IMG/VR virus record: IMGVR_UViG_3300037258_001180
Location: 1 to 25,863 of that record
Reading direction: 5' to 3' (one strand)
Source: a virus
Length of the DNA stretch: 25,863 nt
Below the pieces are notes generated by a model, which was given only the letters and a program-made list of their open reading frames with translations, was not told the DNA's origin and did not search any database. Positions within the stretch are counted from its first letter, which is position 1. Every line of letters begins with the position of its first letter. Shown here piece after piece: positions 15,501 to 23,361 of the stretch. Made by a program: the position numbers and the translations under genes.

Positions 15501-17105
15501 TCGTGCTACTTGCCAGCTGAGAATACCGGAACGATTGGGTTCGCACTCGCGAAGGATTCGAATGGAAATTATCCGGACAATGATGAGTTCGACGCGAACG
15601 ATTGCGAGGCGGCAACTACGTCATTTGGGCAGATATGTTTCAACCTGGTAGGAGCGCAGAATGTGCAGATCGGACCGACGAACCGGTGCGAAAACGTGTA
15701 CAACTGCATTCAGTTTCCGTCCGATGGTTCGGCGGTGGGCAATCATATGATCGACCCTTACCTCTCACTTTCGGTGAACACGATGGTGAAACCGAACGAA
15801 CCGGCGGCCGCGCAACAGGCGATGGACAATACGGGAACGAATTGGCAGCCGTCGTTCCATTACGGCTTGAATGATTTAGGCGGAACAAATCTGCTTGCGA
15901 ATCCCGGGTTCGAGGGCTGGACGAATTCGACTACGTTGTATGGCTGGGGTGGCGCGAGCGGCACGAACATAAATCAGGCGGGAAGCGGGATCTATTCGCA
16001 ACAACAGAGCGGTTCGGCGCCAACTGATTCGAGTACGCAGGGTTCGTACAATGTGAAAATTGGCGACGGTGCGACCGCGGGCCTGGGAATTCACTCCGGA
16101 TGCATTCAAGTTGATCCGACTATGAATTACACGCTGGCCTTCCGGATTGCAGCGACAAGCACGAGCGTAAAGTTTAGGCCGGGATTCCGGTTTTATTCAG
16201 ATCCGAATTGCACAGAGGCGGATCGGATCACGAGCGTCTCGACGAACGCGAGAGTGCTTCAGCCCTCTTTTTATGCCGGAACGTCCGCATTGGCGGGAAC
16301 AGGCGCGAACTGGCAATCGACGAACGCTTCGCTGACGTATAACAACGGAATTACTTGTAACTGCAACGTGACGGGCGCTGACTGGAATGTGGCGACGGCG
16401 AGTGCGTGGACTCCCACGCGAAATTACGCGATAACTTTTCGCGTTCCCAACGCGTTTTCGAGTTCGAGCACAATAGCGCAGTCGATGCGCGTCTTGGTTC
16501 TCGAGAATACGGCGGCAAATCCGAACCAAATCTTCGTGGATGATATTGCTTTGTCACAAGGACCGGTGAATACGAGAGTCCCGCACACGGCTTCGGTGAC
16601 CGAAAATGGAGCGTGCGTCGGCTGCGGGATTAACACCGTATCGAACTACTCGATGGGAACCGTGACGGCCGGAGATGCTCCGGGATCTGCCAACCAGGTG
16701 GATGTCTCGGTGATCTATTTGCCGAATGTGAGCTTCTCGCACGTCACGGTGGATGTATCGACGCTCGATTCGAGCACAAGCGACTTCTATAGCTGGGCGA
16801 TTACGGATACGGCCGGGAATGTGAAGTGTTCGATGTCTTCGGCTGTTAATTTGACAGCGACAGGAACGAACCAGCAGACGTGTTCGCAGGGCACCGTGAC
16901 GCTCGCGAATGGCACGTATATTTTTGCGTTCACCGGCAATGCCACGACAGCGAAGATCGCATATAGCGGAACGGCGCCGCTTGCGCTATCGACCGCCGTC
17001 TCGACATCGACAAGCTCCAGCGGCGCCATGAGTTTTCCGATTGGCATGCCGACGGCGGGGCAAACGTTCAGCAGTTACGGATTGCCGGCGATTCTTCTGA
17101 ATTAG
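12543..17105 (+). CDS. Tailspike / receptor-binding protein with beta-helix domains and an N-terminal signal peptide
   Basis: This is a 1520-residue protein. I chose the ATG at 12543, with AAAGGTG six bases before it, rather than the TTG at 12465. Residues 29-42 are strongly hydrophobic (AVVAWSALLIAVMA) and end in SISA before QGS, a Sec signal-peptide pattern unusual for a phage tail protein. A carboxypeptidase-regulatory-like beta domain (about 54-140) follows. It contains NPLQADGIGNYHFYA and GRYLIQITGPG. A pectate-lyase-type beta-helix begins near 204 with NADPTGASDSTAAIAAAI, the usual tailspike opening. A fibronectin-III-like segment lies near 621-735. The motif SPAYNLDVNGSAAVN near 750-770 is typical of tail fibres. 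A second beta-helix starts near 780, a carbohydrate-binding-like region begins near 1115 (NPGFEGW), and a C-terminal beta domain ends in SYGLPAILLN. It probably binds or degrades host surface polysaccharide; catalytic residues are not identifiable. Confidence 0.85.
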   Translation: MTMMAKGRTAFGEMTQMLLRQGVRHTNAVVAWSALLIAVMATASSISAQGSRKDDIVFGPSGHPIAGATVRVCQATATGSPCSPLATLYTDLTLTTTAANPLQADGIGNYHFYASAGRYLIQITGPGITGTLTYPDVILAPDVSTTDTGNNISAFGLSLGGNLSVAGNATVSGTLTTSNFSPGSFTPLSLSVQGNASFAGPRPYIDVTAPPYNADPTGASDSTAAIAAAISFACSYNPNNVPAVYFPYTNNIYMISQPQSGTSAIFTTCNGLDLVGGAGNTQQGAQFKRAPQVAILVAHPGSSPTNAPVFLVNNNHGVSFENLTISGYNEAVEVENSANIAFKNTCLTNNSSATGQANNAALYMLDALQFFYFDGGCIQSGGPQTVIMQNDNAGTPISLVFFHDTEISGDGIDFLTTRAGPTGGAGNMTFDNVVDEDCNAPFMSINDTSGSGAMIGFGALTLNHVVMADCSAPYPLLQFNAPGDFLTGVNIIYPQGPSSGAPAIKFVAGSYSGFIHITGCFFSCTTAAVDNSGDTLNGVVVDNFYGQDYQVSAADPNTLRSDSPGGIGAPLRLFPAGQSYATVGLDPTEGLLFNQGKTFGYSGGVVQKSPNTLGLEFPTVVAPTGVTATAAAGGSLPNGTYYVTVYSNTGGFSCSGGTFSAPSFPVVPVALSGSNGTINVNWALPSPNQATNFCAIAFGSATPGQGNAPANFVNSSSGTSVSITSTALTTDPEQFPITPMSEYHRFTYNSLGVNTTSPAYNLDVNGSAAVNSLNGVQKAERFAGADAGIQINACLTAAAASAGVCDARGLTGTYTATHHISIPAHTSLLWCQGKLTISDTGTHDAVELAGDGAAMYGCGESGSGTVPRPQTSGYIACGIAGCTDVDNPSAGTANVDWIHIDKMYLQANGASSTVLNLTSVGHADIENNRFVLGTGGGSFGVYGNTSTGNEDSTNSLVKHNEFDAQSENDTCLSLAGVFNSIKVEQNSCYLPAENTGTIGFALAKDSNGNYPDNDEFDANDCEAATTSFGQICFNLVGAQNVQIGPTNRCENVYNCIQFPSDGSAVGNHMIDPYLSLSVNTMVKPNEPAAAQQAMDNTGTNWQPSFHYGLNDLGGTNLLANPGFEGWTNSTTLYGWGGASGTNINQAGSGIYSQQQSGSAPTDSSTQGSYNVKIGDGATAGLGIHSGCIQVDPTMNYTLAFRIAATSTSVKFRPGFRFYSDPNCTEADRITSVSTNARVLQPSFYAGTSALAGTGANWQSTNASLTYNNGITCNCNVTGADWNVATASAWTPTRNYAITFRVPNAFSSSSTIAQSMRVLVLENTAANPNQIFVDDIALSQGPVNTRVPHTASVTENGACVGCGINTVSNYSMGTVTAGDAPGSANQVDVSVIYLPNVSFSHVTVDVSTLDSSTSDFYSWAITDTAGNVKCSMSSAVNLTATGTNQQTCSQGTVTLANGTYIFAFTGNATTAKIAYSGTAPLALSTAVSTSTSSSGAMSFPIGMPTAGQTFSSYGLPAILLN

Positions 17106-17137
17106 GCGTTCGTTTCCTTCTTCGAAAGCGATTTCCA

Positions 17138-17512
17138 ATGGTCATCCCCGAAAATGCACATTTGTGGGCGCTTTTTGTCGCCGGACATGGTTTGCACGTG
17201 CTGAAACGCGCCAGTCTTTCGACGGTGTCACACCTATCCGGAACAAAAAGTCGCCGTGAATGGATCAAAGTGAACGCCCTTACTCTGGCAATTCGATTTT
17301 TTGTGAACGCTGCAACGTTCTCTTACTGGATCACCCATCCCGGAGTGGCGACACACGTCCTGGGAGCCGTGGGAATTCCGGTCAATTTAACGTTAGAGCC
17401 GGGGCATGCGACGGCGGCACTGTTCGGGCTCTCCGGCGACAGCATGGTGGATTGGGCAGCGGCCAAAGTTCCTTTCCTGCAGAAAGAAATCCCGCCCATT
17501 CCAGTTTCGTGA
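17138..17512 (+). CDS. Membrane-associated protein, possibly holin-like
   Basis: This 124-residue protein has two or three hydrophobic segments: around 9-21 (LWALFVAGHGLHV, amphipathic), 45-65 (NALTLAIRFFVNAATFSYWIT) and 70-95 (VATHVLGAVGIPV and TAALFGLSG). A short C-terminal region is rich in Pro and Lys. The size and multiple membrane segments are compatible with a holin, which permeabilises the inner membrane at lysis, but no endolysin gene is adjacent. The ATG at 17138 has only a weak ribosome site. The gene lies between tailspike and adaptor. A membrane channel for DNA ejection is another possibility. Confidence 0.55.
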   Translation: MVIPENAHLWALFVAGHGLHVLKRASLSTVSHLSGTKSRREWIKVNALTLAIRFFVNAATFSYWITHPGVATHVLGAVGIPVNLTLEPGHATAALFGLSGDSMVDWAAAKVPFLQKEIPPIPVS

Positions 17513-17571
17513 ACTGGAGTGCAGCAAGTTCGAATTGAAAATTACATCGTAGACGTGCTCGGAGGAATGTC

Positions 17572-18288
17572 ATGCCTGTTGTTCCCACAACTGCATATTC
17601 GCAAGCCGAAGACGCGATGAGTCTGGCACGAGCGTTGCTCAACGACTCAGCCGCTTCGGTCTTCACAGACACGCTTCTTCTACCGCTACTCAATTCGGCC
17701 TACCGCGGATTGCAGCGGGAGCTTGCCGAAAATGGCGTGAGCGTGATGGCAGAGCAACAGGACATCGAGCTCGACCTCGATCCGGAGACGGGCATCACGA
17801 GTACGGAAATCAGCGATGTCTCTAGTCCTCAGCTCCCAACAGATTGCCTGGTGCCGCACATGCTGTGGGAACGCGCCGCCCCAAATACCACAGATGTTTT
17901 TGTTTCCATGGAGAAATTTACGAGCGGCGGAGGAATGCTTAACCTGCAGCCCAGCACTTACCTCCGATTGTGGGAATGGCGGGAGGACAAGGTCAATTTA
18001 ATTGGAGCAACACAAGCAGTTACGGTGCGTATCCGCTACGAAAAGCTTCTCCCTCTACTAACGCTCGGTACTGACCCGGTTCAGATCCGATCTGCAACGG
18101 ACGCGCTAGGATTTGCTACTGCGGCGCTTGCCGCACGGTCACGAGGAGCACGGGCGCTTGCGCAAGATTTGTTAGGAACAGCGCAAATGGCCACAGAACA
18201 AATGATCGAGCGATACGTCCGCCCGGAGCAGGTGAAAGGACGACGGAGAATGCCCTATAGCTATCACCCTCGCGTGATTTACCTCTAA
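17572..18288 (+). CDS. Head-tail adaptor / tail-tube-A-like connector
   Basis: This 238-residue protein starts at the ATG 17572 with GGAGGAATGTC just upstream. The N-terminus, AMSLARALLNDSAASVFTDTLLLPLLNSAYRGLQRELAENG (residues about 15-55), is an all-helical opening very like adaptor proteins of short-tailed phages, such as those of T7 gp11 / P22 gp4 type. These bind below the portal ring and prepare it for tail attachment. A beta-rich middle and a helical C-terminal part follow (residues about 175-215). It ends RMPYSYHPRVIYL. The gene lies upstream of the nozzle-like gene, apart from an antisense insertion, which fits a head-tail connector. The assignment is by sequence pattern and order. 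Confidence 0.7.
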   Translation: MPVVPTTAYSQAEDAMSLARALLNDSAASVFTDTLLLPLLNSAYRGLQRELAENGVSVMAEQQDIELDLDPETGITSTEISDVSSPQLPTDCLVPHMLWERAAPNTTDVFVSMEKFTSGGGMLNLQPSTYLRLWEWREDKVNLIGATQAVTVRIRYEKLLPLLTLGTDPVQIRSATDALGFATAALAARSRGARALAQDLLGTAQMATEQMIERYVRPEQVKGRRRMPYSYHPRVIYL

Positions 18289-18310
18289 TTACGTTGACTG
18301 GCGCCGCGGC

Positions 18311-20230
18311 CTAGTTTTTTATGATGTCGACTGTTACCGACACTCCTCGAGTAGCATTCAGGGACGTACCATTTTGGCTCGACGCGCTAGCTTGTATCAA
18401 AATTGAGGCCGTGCCGACTGGTGTCGCGGCGATCGTCATGGAGTTATGGTGGCATCCCACTAAAACCATTCCAACAGCAATGGCTAAGCCCACAACTCTC
18501 ACGTAACGATAGCGCTGAGCGGCAATGAGCAGCGGCACGACAATTAAAAGTAAGAATGAAAGAGCTACGAGTAAGGGATGCCCACGGAAGTCAGAGCCTG
18601 GCAAGTACGGAAAAGCTAGGAGCTTAGCTTCGATCGCGTTGGAAGAAGTCTGAATGGTGACGGTTACAGCGGCCGGCGAACCGACCGTGGGAGTTACAGA
18701 CGCGGGACTGACGGTACACACGCTGTTCGCCGGGGTTCCGCTAGGGCACAAGAATGATACATGCTCGCCGCTTTGACCAAATGCTCCGAGCGCGACGACT
18801 TGCAAATGGAAAGTGCCGGATGCTCCCTGGATTATTGACACTTCCTGCGGCTGACCACTCGCAAGCTGAAGCTGATAATCGGTTCCTGTACCAGCCAGGG
18901 ACGCCGTCGCCGACCCAATGGTGAGTGTGGAATCGAGTGTGCCAACCGAAGCGGGAGTGAGCGCAACGTTGATCGTGCAGCTCGCGCCCGCCGCTAGTGT
19001 CGACACGCACGACGTGCTCTCAACCGTGAAATCACTCGTCGTCGCCGGCGCGGCCGGTTGAAACGCGATGCTGTTGCCCGAAATTGCCGCCTGTGAATTA
19101 TTGGTGAGTGTGAATTGCTCCTGCTGCGACGTGCCACCGATCGGCTCGTTTTGGAAAGTCCAGGTGCCTGGCGACAACGAGAGCGCGGCTGGCGGGTCTC
19201 CCGCATTCTGTGCTTCGATGATGCGATTTAAGCCCTGCTCGGCAGCGTAAAGATTGCGTCCTTGTTGATCGAAGGCCAAGGCACCGGGCTGTTGGAGATT
19301 GGTCATCACCGCTGTTGTGGCGCCGGTATGAGCATCCACTCGCAGGATTCGTCCGAAAGTTGAATCCGAGATGAAGAGATTGCCAGCGCCGTCTACGGCC
19401 AAACCCGCGGGGCAAACAAGATTCGATCCGGGCGAACACGGTGACGCGTCAGAGACGGTTCCGGTCACGGTTGATCGGCCGTCGAGTGTATTCACGACGT
19501 GCATGGAGCGCGTCTGAAGATCAATTGCCAAGACCGAACCCGTCTGAGGCGAAGCCACGAACGCTTCAGTTCCTTCGGCTGTAACAGCCACACTGGAGGG
19601 AGAGGCGACTTGAGCGATCACTTCGAGGGCGCCAGTAGCCGCGCGCAAAACATCCAACACGCCAGTGTGGTCTGCAATATACAGATTGCCGGCCCCATCT
19701 AGCGCGATTCCTAGCGGACGTGAAAGCGATAGGTTCTGGCGGGGCGCCCAGCGGCCAGCGACGCTGCGGATAATTCCCGGTTCTGTGCTTCCAGAGGCCG
19801 CAATACGGCGGATCGTGTCATTTTCGGTGTCTGCAATATAGATCGTGCCATCGCGGCTGACAGCGACGCCGCTTCGTTCATACAAAAGCCCCGCATCCAA
19901 GCTCAATTGCGCCGAAGCGGCCGGTCCGCCATCTCCCAGAGAGCCTTCTGCTCCGATTCCGGCGACATCCGTCAGGGCGGCGGTACGATTGGGCGACGCG
20001 ACCAGAGGGGAAGAGTCCAAGGCGAAAACCTGGTTCTTCGGCGAGGCCAGAGTGACATAAACAGACGATTGGGGACCGATAGCGAGACTTCTGGCAGGCA
20101 CACCCTGAGCTATAACGAGAGGCTGCGTTGCTCCCGAGGCTCCAATTGAAGAATTTGCCTCGTTTTGAGGGAAAGCAACTGTAACAAGAACAATAGCCGC
20201 CACCGCAGCCGCAATCAAGACTCGACGCAC
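18311..20230 (-). CDS. Membrane-anchored NHL beta-propeller with ASH-type domain (cargo gene)
   Basis: This 639-residue protein is read from a GTG at 20230, with AAGGAG six bases before it; the TTG at 20233 would be too close. A signal/anchor segment (residues 4-20, VLIAAAVAAIVLVTVAF) is followed by an NHL-repeat propeller at about 45-320. At least five blades show the pattern GVAVSRDGTIYIADTENDTIRRI and GLAVDGAGNLFISDSTFGRILRVD. An ASH/Hydin-like beta domain (about 340-445) contains FTLTNNSQAAISG and SCTINVALTPASVGTLDSTLTI. Two membrane segments lie near 551-571 and 579-593, and a 46-residue Thr/Ser tail follows GCHHN. This combination is common among extracellular Acidobacteriota proteins. 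It points to a surface scaffold or adhesin, not to a virion role. It converges on the adaptor with a 22-base gap, so it is likely a cargo gene. Confidence 0.85.
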   Translation of the reverse strand: MRRVLIAAAVAAIVLVTVAFPQNEANSSIGASGATQPLVIAQGVPARSLAIGPQSSVYVTLASPKNQVFALDSSPLVASPNRTAALTDVAGIGAEGSLGDGGPAASAQLSLDAGLLYERSGVAVSRDGTIYIADTENDTIRRIAASGSTEPGIIRSVAGRWAPRQNLSLSRPLGIALDGAGNLYIADHTGVLDVLRAATGALEVIAQVASPSSVAVTAEGTEAFVASPQTGSVLAIDLQTRSMHVVNTLDGRSTVTGTVSDASPCSPGSNLVCPAGLAVDGAGNLFISDSTFGRILRVDAHTGATTAVMTNLQQPGALAFDQQGRNLYAAEQGLNRIIEAQNAGDPPAALSLSPGTWTFQNEPIGGTSQQEQFTLTNNSQAAISGNSIAFQPAAPATTSDFTVESTSCVSTLAAGASCTINVALTPASVGTLDSTLTIGSATASLAGTGTDYQLQLASGQPQEVSIIQGASGTFHLQVVALGAFGQSGEHVSFLCPSGTPANSVCTVSPASVTPTVGSPAAVTVTIQTSSNAIEAKLLAFPYLPGSDFRGHPLLVALSFLLLIVVPLLIAAQRYRYVRVVGLAIAVGMVLVGCHHNSMTIAATPVGTASILIQASASSQNGTSLNATRGVSVTVDIIKN

Positions 20231-20236
20231 CAATAG

Positions 20237-20242
20237 CTCCTT
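20237..20242 (-). promoter_or_regulatory. Ribosome binding site fixing the GTG start at 20230
   Basis: On the minus strand AAGGAG is followed by CTATTG and then GTG. The six-base spacing favours GTG at 20230; the TTG at 20233 would be only three bases away. Confidence 0.7.
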
Positions 20243-20399
20243 GTGTTCGACGCGTTGGATTCACATACAGAGGTCCAGGTTGCGTCGCAAAACGGCCATC
20301 ATAACAGCCACGGCGAAGACTACCTAGCACCGGATCGCAGTTTTAACGCGAAAAACGCCGGGCTAACGAATCAAGCAGCAATTTTTTAACGGAGGAAGC

Positions 20400-20753
20400 A
20401 TGGCACTTACTTTCACAGTTGTGGACACGTGGGACGATGGCCAACGCATCCATTTGGCCGGAACGGTGGCGGCAACAGGAAATTACACGACCGGGGGTGA
20501 CACGATCGACCTTTCTGAAAATCCAATCGTGGCCTCTTCCCGGGCACCCATCCAGGGCACAGCCTGGATGGATGGCCTTGCCGGTTATGACTACGTCTTC
20601 TTTCCAGGAGCAGCGATGAACAACGGCAAGGTGAAGATCTTCCAGGAGGGAAGTGGCGCTGGCGCGTTTCCTGAACTGGCCGCGGGCGCATATCCCGGGC
20701 CAATCACCTCGGATGCGATCACGTTCTACGGCATCTTTAAAAAACTTCAGTAG
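20400..20753 (+). CDS. Small virion-like beta protein (unknown)
   Basis: This 117-residue protein starts at the ATG 20400 behind a strong GGAGGAAGC site. It is rich in Gly, Thr, Ala and aromatic residues, with no Cys, membrane segment or signal peptide. The pattern RIHLAGTVAATGNYTTGGDTIDLSEN near residues 16-41 recurs in small beta-sandwich proteins of phages. The C-terminal part (YDYVFFPG, KVKIFQEGSG, ITFYGIFKKLQ) adds predicted strands. The strong ribosome site suggests abundant synthesis. It precedes the nozzle-like gene by 69 bases and could be a head decoration or minor tail protein. I do not identify a family. Confidence 0.7.
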   Translation: MALTFTVVDTWDDGQRIHLAGTVAATGNYTTGGDTIDLSENPIVASSRAPIQGTAWMDGLAGYDYVFFPGAAMNNGKVKIFQEGSGAGAFPELAAGAYPGPITSDAITFYGIFKKLQ

Positions 20754-20822
20754 TGATTCCCGCAACAGACTGAACGTACCGACAAACCGGCGGAATTTAT
20801 TGCCCGCGACCGAGCGTGAGCC

Positions 20823-23210
20823 ATGTCTATCGAAACATTTTCTCCATTGCCGCTGAACACGTTTGGAACTTGGGTCACGCTACTTGACCCTTCCGATGTG
20901 CCGCCCGGAATGTCGCCCAGCCTCGGTGACGTGGATTTCTTTCCCGGGGGCATTCGTACGAGGCCAGGGCTGGTGACGCAATTATCCGGCGTAAGCGCGA
21001 CACCGCAAATCAACGGATTAAAAACCTATGTTACGCCGGGACTTGCGCAACGCTGCATCGTCTTCGATTCGCTTGGGAATGTTTATAAGGAATCGTCGCC
21101 GGGGCTTCTCTCCCCGATCAGCGGCGGCGTGATCTTGCCAAACCTGTATCTCGATTCGACGACTCATTTCGGCCGTGAATATATGGCCTTCGGTGACGGC
21201 GTAAGCGGACAGGACATGCCGCGGCAGTACGACGATAACTTCTTCGACCGGGTCAGCCAGATCGGTCCTGCCGAAGGGCCGGCAGTAGCCGATTCCAGTT
21301 CGTCAGGAAGCATTTCGCCGGGGCCACACCAGTGTGCCGTCGTATTCGTGACGCGCCAAGGCTATTGGACGGCGCCTTCGCCCGCGGTGACGTGGACGGC
21401 GGCGGGCGGGAATATGGTTAGCGTGACGAACATCCCGACGGGGCCGTCGAATGTAGTGCAGCGGTTGCTCGCTTTCACAGGGTCAGAGGGTGCGAACTTT
21501 TATCACGTCCCCGCGACGATGGTGATCAACGACAATTCGACGACTTCTGTGACTCTCGATTTTACGGATACGATTCTGCTATCCGGCGTGAGCATGGATT
21601 ATCTGTTCTCGCAAATCCAACTTCCCGAACAGCTAGGCGTGATCGATTATGCGGAACGCCTTTTCTGGTGGGGCGAACGGGCCCAAATGGATAATTGGCG
21701 CAACCTTTCTTTTGACGGAGGTTGGGATGCGTCGGGAAGCGGCCGCCCATTGGGCTGGGGTCTCGATCCCTCGTTCGGCGCAGGTGCAAGCAGGGAATCG
21801 AGCGATACGGTCTGGGGCGACGCCTACAAGATCACGGCTGATGGCACGAGTCTCGTGCGGGGAATGATCGAACAGAGCGCGATCCGCGATGCAAACGGCA
21901 ACCCGATGTGCGTCAACAACGTGGATTATTCGATCCGGGTTCGGGTGATGCGGACCACGGGACTTACACAGGGCAACCTGCTGATCAACGCGTTCAGCGC
22001 TACGCTCGGCCAGATAGGCACCGGAATCGCGGTGAGCGCGTCGCAGGCGACGGATAATTACCAAGAGTTTTCAGCACAGCTCTTTCCACCACAAGCGTCA
22101 CTGCCGACCGACCTTTCTCTTCGCGTCTACGCGGACGGCACGCCTTCACCGACTGGCGAAGCGTTTATCATCGACAATATCGAGATCTTTCCGACGGACG
22201 AACCGTTGAACGCGTCAATCGTGCGAGCGTCTGGAAGCGAAGAGCCTGAGGCCTACGACGGAGTGACAGGCTTCATGAGCATTGCCGAAAACAATGGGCA
22301 GTGTATCCGTGCAGCCTTTACCCTGCGCAATAACCTCTACTTTGTGAAGGAACGAAGCATGTATGTGACGGCAACCGATGGCGTTAATGAGCCGGCGCTG
22401 TGGACTGTCGAGGAAGTGTCAAACGAGGTCGGGACGCCGTCGGCACACGGAGTAGGAATTGGCGAAGAGTGGGTAGTGATCGCGGGTCGTTCGGGGCTGT
22501 ATCTCTTCGATGGGAGCGAACCCACTAAGCTCTCGCAGGAGATCCAGCCAACGTGGGACGCCATCAATTGGCAATATGGGCAGCGTCTCTGGGTGCAGGT
22601 CGACATACAGCACAAGAAAATCTACGTGGGTGTGCCGATGGGAGCCGTCACACAACCCAATCAAATTTTGATGTTGGATTATGCGGAGGGATTCGGCGAT
22701 CCGCTGCTTGCGATGTTCAGCGCACCGGAACGTTCGCGGAAATGGGCTCCGTGGACGATTTCTGCTAACTCCTGTGGACTGATCGAACGCTCAAACGGGA
22801 CGGCTCAAATCTTTTTGGGAACGAACAATAGCACCGGGAAGATCTACGGACTGACGCCCGGGCAATATTCGGACGATGGAAATGCGATCGACTCATTTTG
22901 CGGCACGGCATTTCTCGCAGCGACTGGACTGAGCGGGCGAAATTTATTTGGTTACCTGACTGCGTATGTTCAAGGGGCAGGCACGCTGTCGCTTTCAGCC
23001 TATTCGCCTGGGGACTCCAGCGTGACTGCCCTTGGATCATGGACGCTTGCGGCACCTGCAGGACGAGATATGGAGCAATTTACGAATCTGCTCGCAGAGC
23101 GAGTGTCATATCAAATCGGTACAAATGCCGTGGGGTCATGGTTCTCGCTCACAAAACTTGTTCCTTGGGCGAAACCAGACCCATTTGCAATCGTGCGCGG
23201 GACGAACTAG
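20823..23210 (+). CDS. Tail nozzle / DNA stabilisation-like protein
   Basis: This 795-residue protein begins MSIETFSPLPLNTFGTWVTL and looks like the beta-rich tail proteins of short-tailed phages (P22 gp10 / T7 gp12 type). These form a propeller-like nozzle below the adaptor. Key signs include DVDFFPGGIRTRPGLVTQL near 37-55, typical of the first strand region. Others are IDYAERLFWWGERAQMDNWRNLSFDGGWD near 276-305, and ERSMYVTATDGVNEPALWTVEEVSNEVGTPSAHGVGIGEEWVVIAGRSGLYLFDG in the C-terminal half. The last has the ordered propeller-blade pattern. A carbohydrate-binding-like jelly-roll insertion may lie near 310-470. There is no signal peptide. Its position after adaptor and small protein fits tail assembly. 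The call is by sequence pattern and context. Confidence 0.75.
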   Translation: MSIETFSPLPLNTFGTWVTLLDPSDVPPGMSPSLGDVDFFPGGIRTRPGLVTQLSGVSATPQINGLKTYVTPGLAQRCIVFDSLGNVYKESSPGLLSPISGGVILPNLYLDSTTHFGREYMAFGDGVSGQDMPRQYDDNFFDRVSQIGPAEGPAVADSSSSGSISPGPHQCAVVFVTRQGYWTAPSPAVTWTAAGGNMVSVTNIPTGPSNVVQRLLAFTGSEGANFYHVPATMVINDNSTTSVTLDFTDTILLSGVSMDYLFSQIQLPEQLGVIDYAERLFWWGERAQMDNWRNLSFDGGWDASGSGRPLGWGLDPSFGAGASRESSDTVWGDAYKITADGTSLVRGMIEQSAIRDANGNPMCVNNVDYSIRVRVMRTTGLTQGNLLINAFSATLGQIGTGIAVSASQATDNYQEFSAQLFPPQASLPTDLSLRVYADGTPSPTGEAFIIDNIEIFPTDEPLNASIVRASGSEEPEAYDGVTGFMSIAENNGQCIRAAFTLRNNLYFVKERSMYVTATDGVNEPALWTVEEVSNEVGTPSAHGVGIGEEWVVIAGRSGLYLFDGSEPTKLSQEIQPTWDAINWQYGQRLWVQVDIQHKKIYVGVPMGAVTQPNQILMLDYAEGFGDPLLAMFSAPERSRKWAPWTISANSCGLIERSNGTAQIFLGTNNSTGKIYGLTPGQYSDDGNAIDSFCGTAFLAATGLSGRNLFGYLTAYVQGAGTLSLSAYSPGDSSVTALGSWTLAAPAGRDMEQFTNLLAERVSYQIGTNAVGSWFSLTKLVPWAKPDPFAIVRGTN

Positions 23211-23361
23211 CGCGATCTCGGCAATCTGCTGTTTCAATCGACATCGACTGAGGTCTGGTACTCAGCTGGCGTCACGGCCTGAGTTTCATTTCTTTTATAT
23301 TCGGTTTAGTGGCACACGCTTCGCCGAAATATCTTTCTCGCTGTGATAGGAAACCAACGAA

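Noticed and set aside
23248-23265. Short inverted repeat (ctgag/ctcag) after the nozzle-like gene as a terminator
   Set aside because: The stem is only five bases and no T-run follows directly.
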